Below are positions 1 through 6,142 of a stretch of 6,217 nt of DNA, piece by piece (position 1 is the stretch's first letter; every line of letters begins with the position of its first letter). A program made the position numbers and the translations under genes. The notes below the pieces were generated by a model. That model worked only from the letters and a program-made list of their open reading frames with translations, was not told the DNA's origin and made no database searches. The DNA lies in NCBI GenBank assembly GCA_017880715.1, contig JADGRT010000195.1, positions 1 to 6,217 of the forward strand, read 5' to 3'. The DNA comes from Verrucomicrobiia bacterium (lineage in GTDB: Bacteria; Verrucomicrobiota; Verrucomicrobiia; Limisphaerales; UBA1319).

Positions 1-456
1 GGTACGCTCCTTGGTGAACGTGATATCAATGAGCATACCTTCGGCGATACTTATGGGATGATTGATAGAAATGCGATTTCCGCCGACCAATTTGTTAATA
101 TTATGGCGAAAAAGCTAGTACCATTTACTGGCGACCCGCTCATGCTTGACTACAGCAGTGATCCCAATACCGGTATCTATTCCGCTCACAAAGCCAAGCT
201 GGTTGCCTGGTCAAGATGGGATGCAAACAAGTGGGCCAGGTTTCCTGCTCGGGCGGGTTTTCAAACAAGGTCTGAAGCGCGCGGCGATGACGCTACCGAA
301 ACTCGCGCCGCGAGAATGGCAGCCCCTAACGCGCCGGTCAGCAGCGGCTCGGCCACTGTGTCCACCGTGCAGTCGAGCGCCTTTTCCAGCGCGGACGCCA
401 TGCCGGGAATCAACGCGACACCGCCCGTGAAAAACACCGGCGCTTCGACCCGCTGA
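1..456 (+). CDS. Partial hypothetical protein, 5' end cut by window edge, 3' end doubtful
   Basis: The frame is open from base 1 (first residues GTLLGERDINEHTFGD), so the true start lies outside the window; the ATG at 58 is only the first visible Met. I do not recognise the family. The visible part is soluble-looking, with no membrane segment or signal peptide, and is rich in Asp, Asn and aromatic residues up to about base 240 (ending ...VAWSRWDANKWARF). After that the translation turns Ala/Arg/Ser-rich, because from 261 to the stop at 454-456 it is simply the antisense of the activase 3' end. GC is about 47% over 1-240 against roughly 60% afterwards. The likeliest reading is a real gene that is truncated or frameshifted near 240-260 and runs on into antisense sequence. 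Recent transfer of the left part, or an assembly join, would also fit. A genuine 196-bp convergent overlap is less likely. Confidence 0.35.
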   Translation, partial: GTLLGERDINEHTFGDTYGMIDRNAISADQFVNIMAKKLVPFTGDPLMLDYSSDPNTGIYSAHKAKLVAWSRWDANKWARFPARAGFQTRSEARGDDATETRAARMAAPNAPVSSGSATVSTVQSSAFSSADAMPGINATPPVKNTGASTR

Positions 457-1067
457 CCCGCCAGCGCCAGCATGCGCGACGCTACGGACGCTTGAACGCC
501 GGCGATGATATCAGCGGGCGACGCACCATTGGCCAGCAGACCGATGATCTCGGTCTCGGCAAAGACCACGCACATGCTGCTGATGGCCGCCGGAGCCCGG
601 CTCTGCTGAGCTAATTCACCCAAAGCCGGCAGACTCATGCCCAAACGAACGGCCACCACTTCGAGAAAACGGCCGGTGCCCGCCGCGCAACGATCGTTCA
701 TGGCAAAGTCCCGCACGTTCCCGGCGCCATCCAGACGGATCAGTTTGCTGTCCTGGCCGCCAATCTCGATGACGGTGCGCGCCTCCGGCGCCAGATATCG
801 CACGCCGCACGCATGGCAGCTTATTTCCGTAATGGTGCGATTCGCAAAACGAATCAGTTGCCGGCCATAACCGGTGGCCACGATGCCGGCAATCTGTTTC
901 TCCTCCAGTCGCGCCTGCGCCAGCAGCCGTTCAAAAAGTTCGCGCGCCAAACGCTCCTGGTCGAGGCCTTGATCCACGGTGCCGGCGGCCAGCACCGCCT
1001 GGCCATCCCGATCCCATAGCACCGCTTTGAGGGCGCGAGAGCCTGCGTCAATACCGGCAAATATCAT
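261..1067 (-). CDS. ATP-dependent activase for a double-cubane reductase (BadF/BadG/BcrA/HgdC family, YjiL-like)
   Basis: This 268-aa protein is an ASKHA-fold ATPase. Family members are homodimers holding one [4Fe-4S] cluster between subunits; ATP hydrolysis drives transfer of a low-potential electron to a partner reductase or dehydratase. Visible motifs are the phosphate loop GIDAGSRALKAV (residues 5-16), ATGYGR (64-69), EISCHA (81-86), IGGQDSK (102-108), NDRCAAGTGRFLE (124-136), TGGVA (214-218) and GALGAA (245-250). Cys127 (in NDRC) and Cys166 (in SSMC) match in position the two cysteines that ligate the bridging cluster in HgdC, so the protein looks competent. The frame stays open to an ATG at 1199, but that extension only translates an intergenic repeat. 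The ATG at 1067 is chosen because the family start (MIFAGIDAG) falls there behind a strong Shine-Dalgarno. It lies downstream of the reductase on the same strand, across a 382-bp repeat-filled gap. The last ~14 residues form a nonconserved tail. The family call is secure; partnership with the neighbour is inferred. Confidence 0.93.
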   Translation of the reverse strand: MIFAGIDAGSRALKAVLWDRDGQAVLAAGTVDQGLDQERLARELFERLLAQARLEEKQIAGIVATGYGRQLIRFANRTITEISCHACGVRYLAPEARTVIEIGGQDSKLIRLDGAGNVRDFAMNDRCAAGTGRFLEVVAVRLGMSLPALGELAQQSRAPAAISSMCVVFAETEIIGLLANGASPADIIAGVQASVASRMLALAGQRVEAPVFFTGGVALIPGMASALEKALDCTVDTVAEPLLTGALGAAILAARVSVASSPRASDLV

Positions 1068-1073
1068 CGTTTT

Positions 1074-1083
1074 CTCCTCTCCT
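1074..1083 (-). promoter_or_regulatory. Strong ribosome binding site of the activase
   Basis: Read on the minus strand the sequence is AGGAGAGGAG, two overlapping Shine-Dalgarno cores ending 6 nt before the ATG at 1067. It is the best ribosome binding site in the window and decides the start: the longer frame from 1199 has no comparable site. The reductase, typA and argG starts lack a good Shine-Dalgarno. Confidence 0.75.
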
Positions 1084-1134
1084 TGATCGTTTCCAAATGA
1101 CCGCCATACTTTAACCGCGCCCTGCACCCATGAA

Positions 1135-1226
1135 CCGGGGCGGGCCGGAGCGCGGACATTCTTGTCCGCCCGCACGGTCGGCAGCTCCCAAGCGGACAAG
1201 AATGTCCGCGCTCCCGGGGCGGGCCG
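1135..1226. repeat. Hairpin element with perfect 22-bp inverted arms inside 13-bp direct repeats
   Basis: The arms at 1148-1169 (beginning GAGCGCGGACATTCTTG) and 1192-1213 are exact reverse complements, separated by a 22-nt loop (1170-1191). Each arm also contains its own short palindrome (CGGACA...TGTCCG). Immediately outside the arms the 13-mer CCGGGGCGGGCCG occurs in direct orientation on both sides (1135-1147 and 1214-1226). The layout is that of a miniature inverted-repeat element or REP/BIME-type unit with a possible target duplication. The direct repeats could instead belong to the repeat unit itself. No T-run follows on either strand, so it is not an ordinary intrinsic terminator, although RNA from it would fold strongly. 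Confidence 0.85.
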
Positions 1227-1289
1227 ATCCGATTCACAACCCTTGAAGCCAGCAATCGATTCTCCCGCCCCACAACCATGCTCCTGAAT

Positions 1290-1373
1290 TTCGTTCTCGT
1301 CCTTCGTCCTTCGTCCTCGTCCTCGATTTGTGACATTGGCATTTCGAGGACGAGGACGAGGGACGAGGACGAA
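1290..1373. repeat. cgtcct/aggacg inverted repeat
   Basis: A left block of short TCGTCCT/TCGTCC units (about 1290-1325) faces a right block of CGAGGACGAGGACGA type (1345-1373). The innermost 15 bp (1311-1325 and 1345-1359) are perfect reverse complements, and the match extends to 20 of 21 before an indel. The loop, 1326-1344, is AT-rich (atttgtgacattggcattt). Each arm is internally repetitive with 6-7 bp units, as expected of a slippage-prone repeat. It sits in the gap between reductase and activase and shows no T-run. Its origin and role are unknown. Confidence 0.8.
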
Positions 1374-1449
1374 ACGGAGGCGTGCGGCTCGTATCGGCGG
1401 ATCCTGAATGAACCGCTCGGATCAAGAAGTCGACGCTTCCAGGCGAGGT

Positions 1450-2706
1450 TCATGGTAAGCAGCGACCTGAACTGGCAGCCGCCTGCTTTGCGTCGCGACT
1501 TCTTACCATTTCGAACAGGGCCTCCACCCGCACGGCAATCCGCGCAGAATCCGACGGCGAATAATCCGTTTCGATGCGCAAATAAGGAAGATCCAGTTCT
1601 TCCTCTGCCAGGCGCCTGATTTGAAACGATTCAATGGCATAGGTATGACACGCCTGCCAAATCAGCTCGATGACACACTCGGCCCGGTATTCCCCGGCCA
1701 GTCGCCGCAACAGCGTCTGCCGGGCGCCATTGCGGGTCTTCACCGAGCATGGCAACCGGTAATACTTTTCCGCCAGAGCGCGCAAAGGATCAGGGGCCTT
1801 GATGTCCACATCTTCCAGGATCGGCTTCAAACCGGTGCAGTTTTCCTGGCACACCACCAACCCGCCGTGGGTCTCGATGATGTCCATCACCCGCTCCGCC
1901 CCATGCACCAGCGGCACCCCCGTCAACAACACGCGAACCGGCCGCAGACCGCGCGCTTCCGATTCCCCGCTTCCGACTTCCGCCCTCTGTCCCCCCAGAC
2001 AGGAAGCCGCGTGCGGTTCCCTTGCCAACCGGCCGACGAACAGTTGCAGCGCCGCTTCGTACTGTTCGTGGTCCGCCGGAATGCCGGAAATAAGACTCTT
2101 AAAACCCAGCAGTTGCCGGCCGGTCAACGGCGGTTGCTCCACCTTCATCAATTCGGCCAGGGCGCGCCGCAGCGCGCGCTCGCGATTCATGACCGCGATG
2201 GCGGAGCGAATTCGATCGTCCGTAATGGCGACCTGGAAGCGCGATTCCAAAGCCGCTTTGAAAAGGCGCAACTCCCGCGTCCAATGCTCAAGCGCGTCGT
2301 CATCGTTTTCTTTTTGAGGCAGTTCGAGCAGATGAGTGGGTCGCGTTTCGGCCAGCAGCTCGAACATTTTCTTTTTGCCGTCGCAAGTCGTCTCGGCCAC
2401 CACCAAATCCGCCATCTCCAATAAAGGATTCTGCTTGCGGAGATGATAGCCGTAGGTGGATTTGATCAACGGGCAGAGGTTGGCCGGCAGGTGCGCCTCG
2501 GCGGCGGGAATCAGATCGGCATCGCCGCCGCAGAGGCAGACCGGGATGCCGCCGGCGGCGAGGATCAGTTCGCGCGGCGCGTATTCGCACAGAATCCCGA
2601 CAACCGGACGCCCCGCCGCCTTGCCGGCTTGCGCGTAATCGAGGCAGTTCTGAACCATCCGGCCAAACCAGGCCTGGGGATCCGAGGTTTCACGAGAACA
2701 GCTCAT
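1450..2706 (-). CDS. Double-cubane-cluster anaerobic reductase, YjiM-like (2-hydroxyacyl-CoA dehydratase subunit D family)
   Basis: This 418-aa protein belongs to the HgdB/BcrB/FldC superfamily but resembles the single-subunit YjiM/DCCP branch, whose studied member carries an [8Fe-9S] double-cubane cluster and reduces small molecules with ATP-driven electrons from an activase. Each half supplies three cysteines in family motifs: GILC (Cys40), NLCPLIKSTYG (Cys78) and TTCDGKKKM (Cys108); then ENCTGLKP (Cys290), LPCS (Cys320) and QACHTYAIES (Cys353). ETDYSPSD (379-386) is also typical. Six cysteines fit six ligands; true two-subunit dehydratases have three per subunit, and no second subunit gene is visible. 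The ATG at 2706 is kept, despite no clear Shine-Dalgarno, because it places Cys40 about where YjiM has its first cysteine; Met17 is the alternative. Oddities are a repeat-encoded linker around residues 242-251 and an 18-residue tail (with Cys416) after the usual end. The activase gene follows. The natural substrate is unknown. Confidence 0.9.
   Translation of the reverse strand: MSCSRETSDPQAWFGRMVQNCLDYAQAGKAAGRPVVGILCEYAPRELILAAGGIPVCLCGGDADLIPAAEAHLPANLCPLIKSTYGYHLRKQNPLLEMADLVVAETTCDGKKKMFELLAETRPTHLLELPQKENDDDALEHWTRELRLFKAALESRFQVAITDDRIRSAIAVMNRERALRRALAELMKVEQPPLTGRQLLGFKSLISGIPADHEQYEAALQLFVGRLAREPHAASCLGGQRAEVGSGESEARGLRPVRVLLTGVPLVHGAERVMDIIETHGGLVVCQENCTGLKPILEDVDIKAPDPLRALAEKYYRLPCSVKTRNGARQTLLRRLAGEYRAECVIELIWQACHTYAIESFQIRRLAEEELDLPYLRIETDYSPSDSARIAVRVEALFEMVRSRDAKQAAASSGRCLP
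1955..1982 (-). repeat. Degenerate 7-bp tandem repeat inside the reductase gene
   Basis: On the minus strand four 7-bp units follow one another: CGGAAGT, CGGAAGC, GGGGAAT, CGGAAGC. They encode residues 242-251 (AEVGSGESEA), in the hydrophilic linker before the second domain (PVRVLLTGVPL). YjiM-type proteins, as I recall them, have a shorter linker here. It looks like a small repeat expansion or insertion tolerated because it keeps frame and lies between domains. Confidence 0.45.
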
Positions 2707-2840
2707 GCTGGCGCGACTATCGCAAGTGCGCCCCCGGGCGTCCAGCGTAAGAAGAAAGGGGTATGGGGAAAGCGCGCCAACGCAACTATTTCACTTTCCT
2801 GGCCACCAACAATCCCTGGATGATTTTTCCTAAAAGGAAA

Positions 2841-4670
2841 TCACGCCTCCACGACTTTCATAAATCGGTTCGCGGCGGCGCGCTTGCGGGCAGTTTCGCC
2901 GAGAAGTTTCTTGCGGAGCCGCAGATTCTTCGGCGTCGCCTCCACGTACTCATCCGGCCCGATGTATTCGAGCGCGCGTTCGAGGGGCATTTTCATGGGG
3001 GGCTCGAGCTGGATGCCCTTGCCGTCGCCCACCGACCGCATGTTGCTCAGTTTTTTGGCTTTGCAGGGATTGACTTGAATGTCGCCCACGCGTGGATTTT
3101 CACCCACGATCATGCCCGGATAGATGGCTTCGCCGGGTTCGATGAACAGACGACCGCGCTCCTGGATGGCATTCAGGGCATAGGCGGTTGCCACACCGCT
3201 TTCCATGCTGACGAGCGAGCCGGTCTGGCGCGCGGCGATGTCGCCGCGGTCGGGTCCGTACTCGTGGAACAAGTGGCTCATGACGCCCAGGCCGCGCGTC
3301 TGGTTCACTAGGTCGGTTTCAAACCCGATCAACCCGCGCATAGGCATGATGGCCTCGATGCCGATCTGTTCGCCGTGGTGTTCGAGATGCGTGATTTCGG
3401 CTTTGCGGTTGGAAAGGTTTTCGAGGATCGCCCCCATGTTGTCTTTCGGGAATTCCACGAAGACTTTCTCGATGGGTTCAAGCAGGTTGCCCTCGGCGTT
3501 GCGGTGGTAGATCACCTCCGGGCGGGAAACCAGCACTTCGAACCCTTCGCGGCGCATTTGCTCGACGAGAATGGCGATCTGCATTTCGCCGCGGGCGCTG
3601 ACCTCAAAAATATTGGGGACGTCGGTGTCCGCCACCTTGAGGCTGACATTGGTGCGGATTTCCTTCATCAGGCGTTCCTTGATATGCCGTGCGGTAACCA
3701 GCTTGCCATCCTTTCCGCCCAGCGGTCCGTCGTTGACGGCAAACTGCATGACAATCGTCGGCGGATCGATCGGCACGAACGGAATCGGGTCGCGATCCAC
3801 GGTATCCGTGATGGTTTCGCCAATGGCCACTTCCTCGAAACCGGTCAATCCGATGATGTCACCCGCGCTGGCTTCCTCGATTTGGATGCGCGCCAGGCCG
3901 TCGAAATGGAAAATGGCGGTGACCTTGGAGGCGTCCTTGCGGCCATCGCCATGAATGCAGGCCACCGCATCGCCGACGGCGATTTTGCCACCGAGGATTT
4001 TGCCCAGGGCGATGCGCCCCAGATAATCCGAGTAGTCCAGATTGGCCACCAGCAGCTTGAACTCGCTGTTGGCCAGGGCCTGGGGCGCGGGAATGTACTG
4101 GACGATGGCCTCGAAGAGCGGCTCGACGGTGGTGCTGGGCTTGGCCAGATCGGTTTGGGCAAAACCTTGTTTGGCGCTGGCGTAAATGACTGGAAAATCG
4201 AGCTGGGCGTCCGTGGCGTGGAGGGACACGAACAGATCAAAAATCTGGTCCAGCACCTTGTGTGGGTTGGCGTGTTCGCGATCGATTTTGTTGATCACGA
4301 CAATCGGCTTGGCGCCCACTTCCAGCGCCTTGCGCAACACGAACCGCGTTTGCGCCTGGGGACCGTCCACGGCATCGACCACGAGCAGCACCCCGTCGAT
4401 CATGTTCAGGATCCGTTCCACCTCGCCGCCGAAGTCGGCGTGTCCCGGCGTGTCCACGATGTTGATGTGGTAGTTTTTATATTTAAATGCGGCGTTCTTG
4501 GCGCGGATGGTGATGCCCTTCTCGCGCTCCAGATCCATCGAGTCCATCATGCGTTCGACCGTCACCTGATTGGCGCGGAAGACCCCGGACTGTTTCAGCA
4601 AACAGTCCACCAAAGTGGTTTTGCCATGATCCACGTGGGCGATGATGGCGATGTTTCTAATATGCTCCAT
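2841..4670 (-). CDS. typA: Ribosome-associated GTPase TypA/BipA
   Basis: This is a full-length 609-aa translational GTPase of the EF-G/LepA class. It binds the ribosome and is linked in other bacteria to 50S assembly, cold and stress growth and virulence control. The G domain is intact: G1 AHVDHGKT (residues 11-18), G2 around GITIRAKN (52-59), G3 DTPGH (73-77), G4 NKID (127-130) and G5 SAK (155-157). The EF-Tu-like domain 2, the EF-G-like domains (for example SARGEMQIAILVEQMRREGFEV) and the TypA-specific C-terminal part ending in the basic stretch TPKNLRLRKK all follow. EF-G would be longer, and LepA lacks this C-terminus. The ATG at 4670 gives the family start (MEHIRNIAIIAHVDHG); the bases before it (GGTATTAATT) hold no good Shine-Dalgarno. 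It lies 227 bp downstream of argG behind a hairpin repeat and probably has its own promoter. No defects were seen. Confidence 0.97.
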   Translation of the reverse strand: MEHIRNIAIIAHVDHGKTTLVDCLLKQSGVFRANQVTVERMMDSMDLEREKGITIRAKNAAFKYKNYHINIVDTPGHADFGGEVERILNMIDGVLLVVDAVDGPQAQTRFVLRKALEVGAKPIVVINKIDREHANPHKVLDQIFDLFVSLHATDAQLDFPVIYASAKQGFAQTDLAKPSTTVEPLFEAIVQYIPAPQALANSEFKLLVANLDYSDYLGRIALGKILGGKIAVGDAVACIHGDGRKDASKVTAIFHFDGLARIQIEEASAGDIIGLTGFEEVAIGETITDTVDRDPIPFVPIDPPTIVMQFAVNDGPLGGKDGKLVTARHIKERLMKEIRTNVSLKVADTDVPNIFEVSARGEMQIAILVEQMRREGFEVLVSRPEVIYHRNAEGNLLEPIEKVFVEFPKDNMGAILENLSNRKAEITHLEHHGEQIGIEAIMPMRGLIGFETDLVNQTRGLGVMSHLFHEYGPDRGDIAARQTGSLVSMESGVATAYALNAIQERGRLFIEPGEAIYPGMIVGENPRVGDIQVNPCKAKKLSNMRSVGDGKGIQLEPPMKMPLERALEYIGPDEYVEATPKNLRLRKKLLGETARKRAAANRFMKVVEA

Positions 4671-4764
4671 AATTAATACCGTTTAACCAAGCCGGGTACT
4701 GTGCGCCTCCGGTGGTGCAAAGGTCAAGCCCCATGAATATAAAAAAGGGAAGCGCTTTCGCGTC

Positions 4765-4857
4765 GGGGCGGGGACGGCCCCTGCCCGCGTAGCATGAAAC
4801 CATTCTTAACGACCGACTGCCACTCCGTGCTGCTGGGGACGGAGCCGTCCCCGCCCC
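4765..4857. repeat. GC-rich inverted repeat between argG and typA, possibly ending argG transcription
   Basis: The arms 4765-4778 (GGGGCGGGGACGGC) and 4844-4857 are perfect 14-bp reverse complements. The pairing continues imperfectly to 4793 and 4829 (about 23 of 29 positions), leaving a 35-nt AT-richer loop. The right arm lies within an 18-bp palindrome, GGGGACGGAGCCGTCCCC (4835-4852), and the left arm can fold locally too (4766-4786). On the minus strand a run of six T (4741-4746) follows only 18 nt after the structure, so it is not a textbook terminator. Folding here could still reduce readthrough from argG into typA. The style matches a dispersed intergenic repeat. Confidence 0.65.
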
Positions 4858-4897
4858 GGGGCTGGTTCGACGCGCCCGGCAAAGTTCGCGGCTGAAA

Positions 4898-6142
4898 TTA
4901 CTTCCTCCGTTTCACGGCGGCGTGCACCTGGGCCGCAACCTTCAAACGGAGGGCGTTCAGCCGGATGAAACCGGTGGCGTCGTCCTGGTTGTAGGCCTTG
5001 GTCGGATCGGCTTCCATGGTGGCCATTTGCGGATGGTAGAGGCTGACCGGCGATTTGCGTCCCGCCGTAATGATATTGCCCTTGTAAAGCTTGAGCCGCA
5101 CCGTGCCGGCCACATGCTTCTGGCTTTCGGTCACAAAGGCCTGCAGCGCCAGACGCTCCGGGGAGAACCAGAAGCCGTAATAGACCAGTTCGGCGTAGCG
5201 CGGTATCAGTGAATCCCGCAGGTGCATCACCTCGCGATCCATGGTCAGGCTTTCCATCTGGCGATGAGCGAAATGCAGGATGGCGCCGCCCGGGGTCTCG
5301 TAAACACCGCGGGATTTCATGCCCACGAAACGGTTTTCCACCAGGTCCACGCGCCCGATGCCGTGTTTGCCGCCCAGTCTATTCAAGGCCTTCATGACAC
5401 CCAAAGGCGTTAATTGCTTGCCATTCACGGCTACGCAATTGCCCTTCGCAAAATCGAGGTTGACGTATTCAGGCCGGTTTGGCGCGTCTTCGGGAGAAAC
5501 GCTCAATTTATACATGCCCTTGAGCGCGGCGGCGGAGGCGTCCAGCCACGGATCTTCCAGGATGCCTGCCTCGAAGGAAATGTGCAGGAGATTGCGGTCC
5601 ATCGAATAGGGTTTCTTGGCGCTGGCCTCCACGGGGATCTTCTTGGCCGCACAGTACTGAATCATTTCGGCGCGGCCCGGGAACTGGGCCCGGAACGAAG
5701 CGTCGCGCCACGGGGCGATGACCTGCAATTCGGGCGCCAGGGCGGCAACCGTTAACTCGAAGCGCACCTGGTCATTGCCCTTGCCAGTGGCGCCATGGGC
5801 CACGGCGTCGGCCTTTTCCTGGCAAGCAATTTCCACCATTCGTTTGGCAATCAGCGGGCGGGCGATGCTGGTGCCGAGAAAATACTGACCCTCGTAAATC
5901 GCGCCGGCCTGAATCATCGGAAAGATAAAATCGCGCGCGAATTCGTCCGACAAATCCTCGAGGTAAAGCTTCGAAGCGCCGGTCTTCATGGCCTTCGATC
6001 GCAGGCCTTTCAACTCCTCTTCCTGGCCGATGTCGGCGCAGAAGGCAATCATTTCCGCCTGATATTTTTCTTTTATCCACGAGAGCAGCACCGACGTATC
6101 GAGGCCACCCGAGTAAGCGAGCACAATTTTCATAACACCCAT
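4898..6142 (-). CDS. argG: Argininosuccinate synthase
   Basis: The enzyme joins citrulline and aspartate using ATP to give argininosuccinate, AMP and pyrophosphate, the penultimate step of arginine synthesis, in the cytoplasm. The 414-aa protein covers the family length of about 400. Diagnostic motifs are the N-type ATP pyrophosphatase loop AYSGGLDTSV (residues 9-18), EGQYFLGTSIARPLIA (84-99), GATGKGNDQVRFE (117-129), KKPYSMDRNLLHISFEAG (176-193) and NRFVGMKSRGVYETPGG (270-286). Two starts compete: the ATG at 6142 (MGVMKIVLAYSGG) and the ATG at 6133 (MKIVLAYSGG), which is closer to the usual family N-terminus. Neither has a strong Shine-Dalgarno (ACGGATTGA precedes the first), so the longer form is kept provisionally. 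No other arginine gene is in the window. The 75 bases before it (6143-6217) contain the palindrome GTTCGAAC at 6154-6161 but no clear promoter. The C-terminus is basic (VKRRK). Confidence 0.97.
   Translation of the reverse strand: MGVMKIVLAYSGGLDTSVLLSWIKEKYQAEMIAFCADIGQEEELKGLRSKAMKTGASKLYLEDLSDEFARDFIFPMIQAGAIYEGQYFLGTSIARPLIAKRMVEIACQEKADAVAHGATGKGNDQVRFELTVAALAPELQVIAPWRDASFRAQFPGRAEMIQYCAAKKIPVEASAKKPYSMDRNLLHISFEAGILEDPWLDASAAALKGMYKLSVSPEDAPNRPEYVNLDFAKGNCVAVNGKQLTPLGVMKALNRLGGKHGIGRVDLVENRFVGMKSRGVYETPGGAILHFAHRQMESLTMDREVMHLRDSLIPRYAELVYYGFWFSPERLALQAFVTESQKHVAGTVRLKLYKGNIITAGRKSPVSLYHPQMATMEADPTKAYNQDDATGFIRLNALRLKVAAQVHAAVKRRK

Larger units (their letters stand above)
1064..1453 (-). 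other. Possible junction ORF (129 codons) bridging reductase and activase; probably repeat-derived
   Basis: One minus-strand frame fills the whole gap between the two genes. Its ATG (1453-1451) overlaps the reductase stop as ATGA, and its TGA (1066-1064) overlaps the activase start as ATGA again. The translation resembles no family I know. It is Arg/Ser/Glu-rich and consists mostly of hairpin repeats read through (SSSSLVLVLE, EDEDEGRRTRT, RERGHSCPLG), ending in the codons that contain the activase Shine-Dalgarno (KERRKR). There is no convincing ribosome binding site before its ATG. It may be a chance open frame, or a path that lets ribosomes continue from reductase to activase. I do not claim a functional protein. 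Confidence 0.15.

Noticed and set aside
1068..1199. N-terminal extension of the activase to an ATG at 1199
   Set aside because: The extra 44 residues (ADKNVRAPARPGS...) translate the hairpin repeat; the family start and a strong Shine-Dalgarno sit at 1067.
1128..1455. 9-bp inverted pair CCATGAACC / GGTTCATGG near the two ends of the gap, suggesting one composite element
   Set aside because: A 9-bp match within about 380 bp is expected by chance fairly often, and the right copy lies on the reductase stop codon.
1621..2424. 267-codon plus-strand open frame opposite the reductase
   Set aside because: It is antisense to the double-cubane reductase, rich in Arg, Gln, Pro and Phe with no recognisable domain; shadow frame.
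1450..2706. Interpretation as a classical 2-hydroxyglutaryl-CoA or benzoyl-CoA system
   Set aside because: Only one reductase subunit gene with six motif cysteines is present, and no CoA-transferase, second subunit or ferredoxin gene lies nearby; the YjiM-type motifs fit better.
2826..2840. Small hairpin TTTCCT-AAA-AGGAAA just after the typA stop
   Set aside because: The stem is 6 bp, AT-rich, and has no T-run after it on the minus strand; too weak to call a terminator.
3375..4676. 433-codon plus-strand open frame opposite typA
   Set aside because: It is antisense to a full-length TypA with every GTPase motif; the translation is His/Asp/Val-rich and matches no family. It is a GC-rich shadow frame.
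4699..4727. Possible typA promoter on the minus strand (TTGACC with a weak -10 about 17-18 nt on)
   Set aside because: The -35 is good, but the best -10 candidates (GCACAG, CACAGT) match the consensus poorly; not enough to call.
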